From: Hofstenia miamia
Taxonomy: Eukaryota > Xenacoelomorpha > Acoela
Direction of reading: 5' to 3'
DNA: 64,000 nucleotides
Assembly: GCA_004352715.1 (NCBI GenBank)
Contig: SCFE01000006.1
Coordinates: 598,360 to 662,359, forward strand
Part shown: piece by piece, positions 35,735 to 47,065 of the stretch
How the letters are laid out: each line of letters opens with the position of its first letter
Position numbering within the stretch: the stretch's first letter is position 1
The notes under the pieces: model-generated
The model's input: only the letters and a program-made list of their open reading frames with translations
Databases searched by the model: none
Told to the model about the DNA's origin: nothing
Made by a program: the position numbers and the translations under genes

Positions 35735-36365
35735 CAGGGATCCAACATGATTAATTGTCAACGCGATTAATCGAGATTAATCGGATGAAATAATTTATTG
35801 TGCCGGTCAAGTAGATTAGATGAATCGTAAACAGCATGCTCGATTAATCTAGATTATACCAATTAAGTTGATGCTTATGCATTCAATTACGTGTTGTCAT
35901 TTTCGGTTTGATCTTATCTATGACCACTATTCTTGTGTCATATGTTTTACAAAAGCAAACCTTAACATCGGACATAGAATAAGAGCATGATGATTAGGCA
36001 TCTAACATACTTAGGAAGCGTCGGATGTCGCCTAATTTTTTATATAAAGATTCTAGATTTTGTCACGCCGACTTCTAATCAGGTTGAGAGACTGTTCAGC
36101 AAAGCTGGTTATGCTCTATCTGATTACCAAAATCGTTTATTACCCCTCAACTTGGAGATCCAAATATTTCTTTACCCTAACAAGCACTTGTGGAGTAAAA
36201 TGACTTCAGGAAATAATCTCAAATAGCAATAATAGTTGATACTTTCTATTTTGAATATCTTTCAATTAATATATTGTACTTTGAATATTTTTGATCAGAA
36301 GTACATTAATCTATCGCCAAAATTTTTTTTCATACGATTAATCGTGATTAAAATCGCGACCCCTG
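35735..36365 (+). mobile_element. internally deleted hAT element with 8-bp target duplication
   Basis: Left end CAGGGATC and right end (reverse complement) CAGGGGTCGCGATTTTAATC. Subterminal GATTAATCG repeats occur on both sides. GGTATAAA flanks the element at 35727-35734 and 36366-36373, a perfect 8-bp target duplication. Total length is 631 bp, far shorter than an autonomous hAT. Confidence 0.88.
35987..36226 (+). pseudogene. hAT transposase C-terminal dimerisation region
   Basis: A 79-residue frame with TPTSNQVERLFSKAGYALSD and NRLLPLNLEIQIFLYPNKHLW. It matches the conserved hAT C-terminal pattern (P.SS...ER.FS.AG....-R..L.P.N...L.FL..N). The catalytic core and zinc finger are absent, so it cannot be active. 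Confidence 0.8.
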
Positions 36366-36373
36366 GGTATAAA

Positions 36374-37490
36374 TCACAAATATTCAGATTACTAACTTTG
36401 TTGTCAATTGATGTATATCTATGCAGAATACAGAGTTAAGACTGACTAAGAAACTACATGTATGTTTCTCGTCGGCCGTAAGTATTAGTAAACTAATGTC
36501 CATGTTCCGCAGCTTTTGTCTAGTATGGATGAGCCCCCTTTGCAATAGTACGCTCATAAACACGTTAAGCCAGGACTACGTGTTCACATGACTCAGTGTG
36601 AGCTTGTTTGACTTACTGCTAATAAACTGCTTCAGCCACTAAAATAATGTAAAATTATGCCCACTCTCAACTTTATTATTAAATGTAGTAGCATGAACTG
36701 CTAATAACAAAGCAAAGTGATTTATATTGATTTGGCGGGTAAATGAATGATATCAATGCTGATTTTCCTGGCCAATCGCTTCTAATTATTTCGCGATTTC
36801 TGAAGCACTTTAAATTTCCGTGTCCTTTATATCTTTATAAAATCATTTCTGTTTATAAAATTTATGATTTGAAATGTTCGCACATTTCACTATTTTTAGA
36901 ACTGATATATATATAGCTATTAACAATTTCAAACTCATTGTTATATCTCTGGTAATTTTTTGTAATGCTCTCCTGGAATAAGCGCCAGGTGAGCATTGAT
37001 GGGGGCTATGGGGAGGGGTGAATCCCCTTCCTGTATCATATGTAACATTTACTTGCAAATAATAGTTAAAAAGCATTAGGTTCCTTCGAAATGAGAACTA
37101 TTAGCTTCTAAGAACCTGAAGCATCTCTTCTTAAAAAGAGTCCGCATAAACTTGTGTAAATTTTTATCAATACTGAATTCATGGCCTGGATCAGATCTTC
37201 TATCTTATAGTACAACATTGTTGTCAAACACGATTATGAACATCTCCCAATAAACAGAAACTCAAAGCAGTCAAGCTTGGTGAAGCAAGGGGAATTCTAC
37301 CAAACATGGTTTCGGCATTCGGCCTAGACAACCGTTTTTACATTTTGTCATCCAAATAGGAACGCAGTGGAAATTTGGTCATCTATGACAAGAAGAGCTA
37401 CACTTCCTTAGTAAATTTGAGGTAGATAGAAGTTAATCTTTTAGTACAAGTTCCTTAAAATTAACTATTTGAAGTCCGTTTGGTTGAACG
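36374..37490. other. non-coding stretch
   Basis: No gene recognised. A short GC-rich patch with GGGGTGAATCCCC lies at 37014-37026. Confidence 0.45.
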
Positions 37491-37491
37491 C

Positions 37492-37520
<29 letters not shown>
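37492..37520. repeat. (AT)n microsatellite
   Basis: Lies at the 3' side of the first Penelope-like fragment (minus strand). Confidence 0.95.
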
Positions 37521-37525
<5 letters not shown>

Positions 37526-37599
37526 TGGTATATGCATATGCATAATAATAAAATTTGTGAGAAATTAATAGAAATTTTACAATATAATACAATAATTAA

Positions 37600-38010
37600 T
37601 TAATATAAATAGATCTTATGTTCTTTTGTCTATTTAAGAGCAATGATTTTTCATGCTCCTTAATTAGTAAAGTTTCAGATATTTTTTATTTGTTTGATCT
37701 TAAAATTATTCTAAAATTGTCCTGATTGATGTTATGAATGTGCGCAAATACTTCAGATTGAAGATGTCCATTAATATGTTCGGATTTCCGAGCTTCAAAA
37801 TGTCGAACATTCTCACCGATGTATGTTTTTCCACAAATATGCTATTAATGAGGCTAAAACTGGTGGAATATATTCTTTATGCTGAAACAACTCAAAGGTC
37901 TTAATTGATGAAAAATAGTAACAATTTTCGATTTCTTTAGTAATATTGTAATTTTCATGATGTTTTTGCATTAATTGATTTTCATATGATGGATAAAAGG
38001 TCATTGCCAA
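37600..38010 (-). mobile_element. Penelope-like element, GIY-YIG endonuclease fragment 1
   Basis: Minus strand: FELFQHKEYIPPVLASLIAY, then after a frame shift CGKTYIGENVRHFEARKSEH, GHLQSEVFAHIHN and ISETLLIKEHEKS. These match the YIG, arginine/EH, H and E-containing motifs of the GIY-YIG endonuclease at the C-terminus of Penelope-like elements. In-frame stop and shift, so dead. Confidence 0.75.
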
Positions 38011-38060
38011 TATATCGATTTTAAATTGGACTTATTCGGTGTTATCTTTAAATTAACGTT

Positions 38061-38062
<2 letters not shown>

Positions 38063-38099
<37 letters not shown>
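38063..38099. repeat. (AT)n microsatellite
   Basis: Separates the two Penelope-like fragments. Confidence 0.95.
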
Positions 38100-38105
<6 letters not shown>

Positions 38106-38239
38106 TGAATACTAAACTTCTTTATCATTTTATGAAAAAACAACGAAAATTTTAAATGAAAGTACTTTCGGTACTTACTGTATCATCGTCAATCAAAAAC
38201 AAAAATTATTTGGTGTTAAAAATATAAATTGACATATCA

Positions 38240-38540
38240 TTAATTAAATTAAATTAAACTGAAACAAGTGAAGAGCTTGATGACATTTTGTATTTAAATT
38301 AGGTTTCTCTTCCTTAATATAAATTGATTCTGCGATCTTGGTGTATTTGTGTTTCATTAAAATATTAAAGTCAGATGTTGATGCTTTATGTATTTTTGAG
38401 TGCATATAAATTTCGGATTGTAAGTGTCCACAGAGATGTTCTTGAATTCGTGTCTTCAAATGTTTTTTGGTTTCACCAATGTAGAAGCTGTTATGCTTCT
38501 GGCAATTATATTTGTAAACAATTGAATTGGATCTTTGTTA
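38240..38540 (-). mobile_element. Penelope-like element, GIY-YIG endonuclease fragment 2
   Basis: A continuous minus-strand frame: IVYKYNCQKHNSFYIGETKK, HLKTRIQEHLCGHLQSEIY, then FNILMKHKYTKIAESIYIKE and KPNLNTK. All GIY-YIG landmarks are present: paired tyrosines, YIG, Arg, His and Glu of AESIYIKE, and a final PNLN. This copy is better kept than fragment 1 but the RT is absent, because the sequence runs into (AT)n and an N gap at 38564. Confidence 0.85.
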
Positions 38541-38563
38541 CGAATTAAATTAATATATATATA

Positions 38564-38682
38564 NNNNNNNNNNNNNNNNNNNNNNNNNNNNNNNNNNNNN
38601 NNNNNNNNNNNNNNNNNNNNNNNNNNNNNNNNNNNNNNNNNNNNNNNNNNNNNNNNNNNNNNNNNNNNNNNNNNNNNNNNNN
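38564..38682. other. assembly gap, 119 N
   Basis: Starts inside an AT microsatellite and is followed by suspicious homopolymer-rich sequence. Confidence 0.97.
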
Positions 38683-39535
38683 ATTTAAAATGTTTTTTTT
38701 TTCCCAAATTTATCTATTTTTCAAAATTTTTTAAAAAGTAAAAGGGTTTTAAAATAGTTTTGGGGGAAAATTTTTTAAAATTTTTTTTTATTTTATTTTA
38801 TTTTTTCCCAAAACCCCTTTTTTTTTTTAAAAATATTTTTTATTTTGGGTTTTCTCATTTTGATTTTAGAAAAAAAATTTAAATTTTTGGGGGCTTTCCC
38901 AAAAAAAAAGTAAAACACTAAAATAAAAGGGTAAATTTTTTAAAAACCCAAAATTTTTGAAAAACCCCCGCTCGGGTTTGAAAAAATTTTCAAATTTTAA
39001 AAAAAATTTTTTTTTTTACGAAAAAAAATTAATTCCTTAAAATTTAATTTTAAAATATGCTAGTTTTTTTTTTTTATTTTTTCATAAAAACTTTTTTTTA
39101 CAGTTTTTTAAAAAAATTTACTCTTTTATTTTTCTTTTTTTTCCAAATTTTATATTTTAAATTTATCGTTTTAAAAACAGACGCATTTAAATGCAAAAAA
39201 AAAAATTTTCAAAAAAAAAAAATGCTATTTTTTAAAAAAATCACTAAAAAAAAACACAAAATTTATCTACAAAACCAAAAAAAGCACATGAAAAAAAAAA
39301 ATTTTTAAATTTAAAAAAAAAAAATTTTTTTTCCCCTTTGGGAAAAAATTTAAAATAAAAATCGAGGGTTTTAAATTTTGATGAAAAATTTTAAACCCTA
39401 TAAAATTTAAAAAAATTTAATTTTCCCAAATTTAAATTTTAGAAAAAAATGTGATTTTTTTAAAAACTTTTAAAACGCTTTTTGTAGATTTTATCAGTTT
39501 TGCATACTTAGCAAATTTTTAAAGGGGGTTTTTTT
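38683..39535. other. homopolymer-rich, probably low-quality sequence
   Basis: Almost entirely runs of 3-13 A or T with short C or G runs (AAAACCCC, GGGGG), abutting a gap. Texture changes abruptly to normal genomic sequence at about 39535. It looks like miscalled or gap-filled bases. Frames here are meaningless. Confidence 0.7.
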
Positions 39536-40703
39536 TAATCTATTCTAATTTCCTCATCAAATTTAGTAAAAAATGAAGTAAATTGTCAAGATAATTATGA
39601 AATGATAAACATTGATTTATGTTTAGTAAATACATCTTTATTAATAAACTAAATAACTAAGGTATTACAATAATTATTTTTACAATCCATGATATTGGAT
39701 ATGCCGACAGCATTATATTGGAAAAGAAGCTGTCAGCTCATGGCAGGCCAATAACTGTCAGTCGATACATAACACTAAACTAGTTAATTTAACACAATAA
39801 TATTTATTGGTTTTAATAGTCGTTATTGTTTCTTCAAACAATTCAGGTACATTATATAAATAAATTAGTACTATAAAAAACAGATTTAGATTAAAAATAG
39901 TTTTTTGTCGAGGTGAGGTGGAATTTAGATATTGCATATAATTATCGGAATGGTCTATAACAAATGATAATTTTTTCAATAATACTAATTTGAGTAGCAA
40001 TTCATTACTTAAGGTTTCTCAGAATGAAAGGTGATTAACAAATATTACTTTAGTATATATATCTTAATAAATCTTACTGTGATTTTTAATTCTGCAGCTC
40101 TGAAGATTCCTTCATGATGCAGATAAATTTTTGTGGACACCGCTTATGAATATAATAATAATTTTCAAAAATAAATTTCAAAAATACAAAATAAATAACA
40201 TAGGCATAACAAAAATATAGTTAAGATAAAATAAAATTAGACAATAACAAAGAGAAAAGTAATCTAGCAATTATCAGCAATGGTACACAAAGAAAGTTCC
40301 ATTATTGCAATTAGTCTTTTCACAGTTCATCAAACATGTTAAATTTCTTTATTTAGAATAATTAGCCATATAAACAATACAATTCAAATAAGTGCTTTAA
40401 GTTTATCGTAACATTGATTACTTAAAAAATAATTTTTTACTTTATCTTAAAACCTTTAACTGCCATAAAGAACTGAGAAGACCAATCAAATTATTATCAT
40501 ATTGTTATACCTCGTTTGGTCCAAATATCATCTTCATACTAAGTCATTTTGATGAAACATGTTTACTCTTGTACCTGCTAGTAATAATTCGATATTGTAA
40601 TATGACTAATTATCGCATCTAACTTATTTTGACTGTTTAACTCTATGTGAGCATTACATCTAAGTAATACAATTGGACTATCATAATTGATGTATCTTGA
40701 TTA
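39536..40703. other. AT-rich non-coding stretch
   Basis: No feature recognised. Confidence 0.45.
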
Positions 40704-40707
40704 TATA

Positions 40708-41298
40708 CAAGGTGGCCCATAAGTTTGTATACAGTTAATACAAACATTTAAATAACAAGAAATAGTGAATTAAACACAGCATAAACAACAAAAAAAACAT
40801 AAAAAACAAACAGTATGTATTCAAAGATTAAGACAAATGTTCAAATTGCTTTCCATCATTGGTAACACATTTTTCAAGACGATGTTCAACACCACGACAT
40901 ACCTTGGAACACAGCTCTTTGTTTTCCGTGATACGATTGAATGAATCAGTTATGTATTGTTTCATTTCCGGAACAGATGTAGGCTTTCTGCCATAGACAT
41001 CATCTTTGACAACACCCCATAGAAAGTAGTCCATTGGTGTGAGATCAGGCGATCTAGGAGGCCACTCAATCGAACCACGTCTTCCGAACCAGCGTGAAGG
41101 AAATTGCTCATCAAGAAATGTACGCACAATTGTCGCGTAATGGGGTGGGGCTCCATCTTGCATGAAGTACATTTCATTGAAATCAGGACGCTGTTCGAGT
41201 GTGGGAATGATGGTCTTAAGAGCATGCTGTGTTTAATTCACTATTTCTTGTTATTTAAATGTTTGTATTAACTGTATACAAACTTATGGTCCAACCTG
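40708..41298 (-). mobile_element. internally deleted DD41D mariner-like (rosa-type) element
   Basis: Inverted repeats of about 75 bp at 40708-40782 and 41224-41298 differ at about three positions near the tips and share TTTGTATACAGTTAATACAA and more. TA dinucleotides flank both ends. The 591-bp body encodes only the C-terminal part of a transposase. Confidence 0.9.
40828..41220 (-). pseudogene. C-terminal transposase fragment, DD41D
   Basis: About 131 residues. FMQDGAPPH holds the second catalytic Asp and SPDLTPMDYFLWGVVKDDVY the third. Forty-one residues separate them, the spacing of the rosa/VISITOR-type DD41D group rather than mariner DD34D. The helix-turn-helix and first Asp are missing. 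No stops interrupt what remains, which suggests the deletion is not very old. Confidence 0.85.
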
Positions 41299-41304
41299 TA
41301 TAAT

Positions 41305-43150
41305 GCATTATCAAAGAACATTATCTCACCCGAAATCAGAACAATAATCGTTTTCACAATTTATGCACGATGTATTTTTTTACAATTACGAAGATTATAC
41401 CCAACCGTTTTGTATAATTCAATATGTAGAACAATTGAACATTATTATGTCAAAGTTCATGTACATTACTTCAAGAAAACGTTGTAACTGAAAGATTATG
41501 GATTGACTTTTGACAACAACAAATTGAAAAACTTTCAAGAAACTTTTCATCAACAATGAGATATTGACTAAAATTCTCAATTGTCCATATTTTTTATATG
41601 CTCAAATTTTTCCAACAGGCAGGACAATGTAAATACTCGATCTAAAATGTTTCCAGATTTGACATGTTCAGATCTTTCTATGTTATTCTTTATAACTTTG
41701 AAATTTGCTATCTTTTTTTCATGAATTAAATCATTGTATACGCATGCAATTTTTAAACATATTTATATGTGTAAATATATATATATATATATATATTTAT
41801 ATCATATATCATTATATATATAATATTATGTATATATATATATATATATATTATATATGCATATATATAATATAATGCTGCATATCAATATTTTATGCTT
41901 TATAAAATTAATATAAATTTGAAATGCAATGCTTGGGAAATTGTTTTATTTCTTATGCAGTTATGATAAAAAAGAATTCAAAATTTCTTGAAAATTTCGA
42001 TTCTAACCTAGCATATGCTAAGTGGAAGAAAAATGCTTGAAATTTTATTTTGTGAATTTCATGATGTTTAGTTATTTCCACAAACTTCATACATCATTTT
42101 TGGTGAAAAGCGTAATTGGTTGTGACCTCGTTTGTCGCACAGTGATAACTAGGTTTTTCTCAATGATGTGGAGCTAACACAATTATAATTAAAACTGACA
42201 GCATTATGTGGGTAATCAGTAAATATTTTAAGCAATTTGTCATTGAGAAGAACATTGTTAGGATTTTTTAATTAAAGTCAAGGCATGAACCAAACCCCTC
42301 CAGCAATTTAGAGAAACGTGAGTTCAACTACTTGAACTGAATCAAAACTACAATAAATAAACCCGTACGGACTAATTCTACAAATCTTCCTAATCATGCT
42401 GACATAAAATTTATCATAATATTGCAGGAACACTTTTTGAAACAATAACTTTGAATTATTTGACTAATACTTCAAATTTCTAATCTCTTGAAGCATCTAT
42501 GATCTGATAGTTTTAAAATATATGAGACCGGATATTTTCAAAACTGTTACAGTACTTAGTCTTGCAAATTCTAAGGCTGTTCATTGTTCAATTTCAGAAA
42601 TGTAATAGGTCTTTTAGTACCTTCATGCTCTAATACTGAATGTTTCCAATACAGGGAATTCTTTCATTCAATATAATGTTAGCAGCAGTCATCGAATTCT
42701 GAAATATTTTGCAATATTTCAGGAAATCATCTCTAAATACTCTCATTACTACAAGTTACAGTAATCAAATAATGATGTGCTATTCTATTATATTACTAAC
42801 AATTAACTTTTTAGAATTAGCCTCTAAAAAATTCGCCTATACAATACAACTTAAACTACAGATAGTCGTCTAGATACAATCAAAATCACTGTAAATTGTT
42901 CTTAGAAAGATGAAATTTATGGCAGAAACAAGTTTTAATTTGTTCAAGCTATAATCACAATGTAATTTTTGCTAATTAATTAAGAAAGGCAGCTTTTTTT
43001 CAGGGCATTATACACATATAATTATATCATCACAAGCAATAAATATTTTGATATACATTTATTAAATATTATGTGAGAAACATGGCACAAGTTGCACTAT
43101 TATAGTTAGCTTTTGGTTGTTTTTTCTAAAAACATCATATATATACATGA

Positions 43151-43189
<39 letters not shown>

Positions 43190-43560
43190 CATACATGAAA
43201 AAATTTTCACATCTCAATAAAAGGTTTCGGGAAATCTGTCATTTTGCAGATTCGAATTTATCTGATACTGACTCAATGATATGATCATACCAAAAATACT
43301 AAACAAAAACTTTAAATTTCAATTTGTTGCCAATGCTAATTAGGGTGAAGAATGCTACTTTCATTACTACTTGAATATGATAAATAGTCAGCCCCTGCCA
43401 ATAGCTGTGACTGGATCCAGCATGTATAAAAGCACTATTAATGATTATTAAAAGGATGCAGATTAAAATTTTGTCATCGAACGTCATGATGTTCTTCGAA
43501 TATAACGTTATCAGTGCAATTATCACTCACTTTCTCTTGCCAAGTCTTTTTACAGATCGG
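41305..43560. other. AT-rich non-coding stretch with (AT)n tracts
   Basis: No gene recognised. AT microsatellites lie at about 41778-41870 and 43155-43187. Confidence 0.5.
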
Positions 43561-43568
43561 AACCTTAA

Positions 43569-44432
43569 GCCCATGCTACACGAACAACTTTTGTCGCCGA
43601 TTTTTGTCGTCCGAACGAACAACTTTTGTCGCCAACTTTTGTCCTCAATTTCTGTCGTCCGAACGAACAACTTTTGTCGCCAACTTTTGTTGTTGATTTG
43701 GTATGCTACACGAACAACTTTAGTCATTTAATTAGTTTTAGACAAAAGTTGGGGAGGGGGTGCTACACGAACGATTTTAGTTGGCGACAAAAATTGGTGA
43801 CAAAAGTTGTTCGTGTAGCATACTGTTACAACAACTTTTTATTATTTCAGTTATTTCATTGTAAAATATTTAAGAAAGAATTACAAGAATATCCGAATAT
43901 GCAGAAATATTTATAATATGAAATATTAATATTGCTCATTTAACAACAGTTGAACTAAAATATTAAAATATTTTTCAATATTAAATTTTTGGAATATGCA
44001 TTAGCAACAAGCTATTTTATGTTATATTTTAATGTGTTTATTCAAAGAACATATATTGTTTCAATATCTGTATTCGCATTTTCTTGACTATTATTAAACC
44101 TCGCCTGATGAAATGTGCTTGTTTACATTTCTAAATGAGTGATCGTAATAATGACCTTAGATTTGGTCGGAGCACCCTGCTACACGAACAACTTTTGTCA
44201 TTTAATTACTTCACGACTAAAGTTGGTGGAAGGGGTGCTACACGAACAATTTTTATTGTCCAATTTTTGTTGGACCGAACGGACAACTTTTGTCGCCAAC
44301 TTTAGTTGGACCGAACGAACAACTTTAGTCTAGATAATTACTCCCGATTTTAATCGTGGAAGAGGGGTGCTACACGAACGATTTTCGTTTCCAACAAAAA
44401 TCGGCGACAAAAGTTGTTCGTGTAGCATGGGC
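43569..44432. mobile_element. nested palindromic DNA element (MITE-like), no transposase
   Basis: The outer 41 bp (AAGCCCATGCTACACGAACA onward, 43567-43607) are a perfect inverted repeat of 44394-44434. Inside are further inverted and direct copies of GCTACACGAACAACTTTTGTC and of CGAACGAACAACTTTTGTCG. These define two self-complementary halves (about 43569-43825 and 44165-44432) around an unrelated spacer of about 340 bp. TTAA at the left and TTTA at the right would fit a degraded TTAA target duplication. Whether it is one element or two facing copies is unclear. Confidence 0.75.
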
Positions 44433-44838
44433 TTTACATTGCTGCAGTTAGTATGTTTGGCAGATAATACTATTTGGCAACAAACCTCCAAGTCGGCTTT
44501 ATTTTGTAGTGATTTATACGAACTGGGACTGCTAAATATCGAAATTAATGGCGAAACTTTAACCAGCAATTTCATCAAAAATTTTTTCAAATTTTGCTTG
44601 AAAAATTAAGGAATCAGAAATACAAATGTTTCAAAATATGATCAAAATAAACATTCTGAGCTGCAGACATTGTATCTGCAACAAATTTCCCGTGAGTTAA
44701 AAAGGCAGAGAAGAACAATACTAAACTTCAAAAGACTACTGCATCCCATAAAAATAACATCTTTGAAAGTCTCAATTAGAGAAACTTTACATAGATAATG
44801 TCATGTTAATGATTCACATTATTATGATTATTATTATT

Positions 44839-45238
44839 TTTAATATCTCATTACTTTCTCAGTCCTGCCTGCTGCATTACGTCAACTCCTCACGTCGGTA
44901 ATCACACCTCCTCCAAGTATCTTTTATGCTTCTTACTCATTGCTTCTAGTGCTCCTAAGACTACTAGGACAACTTCGACCTTCTTTAACTTCCACAACCT
45001 CTCTATTTCCTCTGCCAACTCCCTGTACTTGTCTATCTTCTCCTTCTCCTTACTTTCTACATTCCCGTCCTTTTTACTGCTATGTCTATCACTATTCCGA
45101 ATCCTTTCTCTTTGTCTACCACTACTATGTCTGGCCTCCATGCTCGTATCACTCTGCTCATCTGCATGTTGAAGTACCAGAGTATCTTAACCTTCTCCCT
45201 GTGGCTTATGGTAATAAAACCTGTCTCCAACTTCTATT
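44839..45238 (-). mobile_element. RLE-type LINE fragment between (ATT)n tracts
   Basis: Minus strand: FYYHKPQGEG, DTLVLQHADEQSD, SMEARHSS (degraded RRPD), then RNVESKEKEKIDKYRELAEE, IERLWKLKKVEVV and SKKHKRYLEEV. It is a homologue of the frame at 11769-12095 plus some upstream endonuclease sequence. TAA-type repeats lie on both sides (about 44818-44838 and 45239-45265). Confidence 0.75.
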
Positions 45239-45329
45239 TTTATTATTATTATTTTTATTATTATGTTTTTGCTTATTTGCTGGTGCGCCGACACTTGATG
45301 CGTCATCTTCTCTAAAGATAAAAAGAAAA

Positions 45330-46445
45330 CACCAAATGTTCTCTCGCCTCAACAAAGAAAATGCCGCTGAAGACCTTCTACTTCTTTTCAAAATCTCAAC
45401 TTTGTCTTTAATGCTGCAACACAGTTTTCTACCAAATCTGCTTGCCAAATCAATGCATCCTGTTTAACACAAACGTTCGATTCTCCCTCTGCAAACCGTT
45501 ATATTTCACTTAAAAATCCACTTCAGTCCCCTAGAAGAAAATTTGACAAACTCCGAAGTCAAGTAAAATCCATCAAATAATCTAGTTGAACAGATTCGTC
45601 TTAAATTCTCGTCACACTTCATCTACTTCTTAGAAATTACTCCAGCCTCCAAATATTGACTCTTACAACAAAATCATGTCATTGATGTATTTAACGAAGT
45701 CCTATCAAGCATCTCAACAAACAAGATCAAAGTCATTCCTGTTTTCAAAAAATTCATATTATCGCGAAGAACCATCAATTGTAGTCTCCATAGCTCACGA
45801 TGGGATTCATTTTTCTGGCAATGGAATGAACCAATGACTCATAGCCTAGAATCATTTCACTCCTCCCCAAATTACTGCTTCATCATTCCGTACTCCACAC
45901 GTTTCTTACTCCAAAGGCACAAGCTCCTTTCTACCCCATCTTTTCATCTCTAGAATTACTAAATCAATCAAAACGATAAATTTTCTTATGTATTATCAAG
46001 CTATATATTTTGTTTGCCGAAATGCTATACATTTGTTCACATCCAAAGACAACAGTTACCTGTACATCTCAATTACTCCACCGTGTGCTATCAAATTAAG
46101 TATTTTGATTCATAAATAGCGTATTAAGTATTTTCTTCTCTTAAAATTAATCACTTCCGGTGACATAGAAACAAATCCAGATCCTATCCTAAGTAAGTCC
46201 GAAATTGAACGCGAATTGAAAAACTATTCTAATAAAATGAAATACCTTCACGCGAGAAGCTTAAATTCGAACAGAAATGATTTCTTGAAGTGGATTACAA
46301 AAATTGGAAAAAATGCTACTTTCTTAATTACAGAAACTTTGTTTAAGCCTAATATCGACCCTAACTTGTTTAATCCAGAGAGACGAATTTTTTGAGGTTT
46401 TTTCTAAGAATCGAATAGGTAGAGGTGATGGACTTATGATAATTG
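45330..46445 (+). mobile_element. LINE 5' region with a 2A-like motif and endonuclease start
   Basis: Frames upstream are decayed. From 46135 the frame reads LLLKLITSGDIETNPDP, then KMKYLHARSLNSNRNDFLKW, FLITETLFKPNIDPN and PERRIF. This is the standard order of a 2A-like peptide followed by the APE endonuclease start (LHLNIRSL..K.DEL, ISETWL). The LITETL motif corresponds to SETWL. A stop at about 46394 and later shifts kill it. Confidence 0.7.
46135..46185 (+). other. 2A-like ribosome-skipping motif, mutated
   Basis: LLLKLITSGDIETNPDP. The 2A consensus ends D(V/I)ExNPGP, and skipping needs the Gly-Pro junction. Here Gly is Asp (NPDP), so skipping should be lost in this copy. Confidence 0.7.
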
Positions 46446-46546
46446 TGCTAAAATTTTTAAGACCAGACATTTATCATTGAAAGGTCCAGCAAATTGGAAA
46501 ATGCATCTATTGGCCATCTTCATGATGCTGCTTTTGTGGACATAGA

Positions 46547-47065
46547 CTTCTACACATTCCTTCCAACCTATCCACACCACATTTATTTTAGTTGTAAAAG
46601 CAACAATTTCTTGTTTCTTCCCTGAATTGCAATTATTAGGTTCCACAGTATCCCAATTTTGTGTGGACATTAAAAATACTGCCTTATTTTTTTAATAATA
46701 TATTTTATTAGCATTAGCTTTCCCGATTTGAAAAATTTGGAATATAACAAATTAAGTTTTTTAGAACTCATGGGCTGTTTTCTGCTTGCAAATTCAGATC
46801 TAGCAGCATTTCTCTTACAAATTTAGAAGCTTTAGTTCAAATTTCATTCATTGTATAAATTGTTTGTTAATTGAAGTTTAGTTTGTAAATACACAAAAAA
46901 TACATGAAATACTCGATTTTTAGATACACGAAATACAGGTACACGTCCAGTTAGGATATACGAAATACCGATACAAAAAGTGATACACGTCAACGTCAAT
47001 GCACTGATAATAATTATAAATATTTAGTTTGTAGTTTTAAAATTGTAACTTTTTAGCAAATATAT
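46547..47065. repeat. 519-bp direct repeat, copy 1
   Basis: Identical by eye to 47501-48019. Contains three imperfect short units on GATACACGAAATAC near its end (about 46900-47000). Confidence 0.92.

Noticed and set aside
39057-39308. 83-residue Lys/Phe-rich frame
   Set aside because: Lies in the homopolymer-rich, probably erroneous sequence.
45206-45448. Minus-strand frame with KDKVEILKR resembling a pogo/CENP-B helix-turn-helix
   Set aside because: Only one short motif, no further transposase motifs, and it overlaps a plus-strand LINE 5' region.
46434-46670. 78-residue minus-strand frame running into the 519-bp repeat
   Set aside because: No recognisable motif, and the equivalent frame is not preserved around the second repeat copy.
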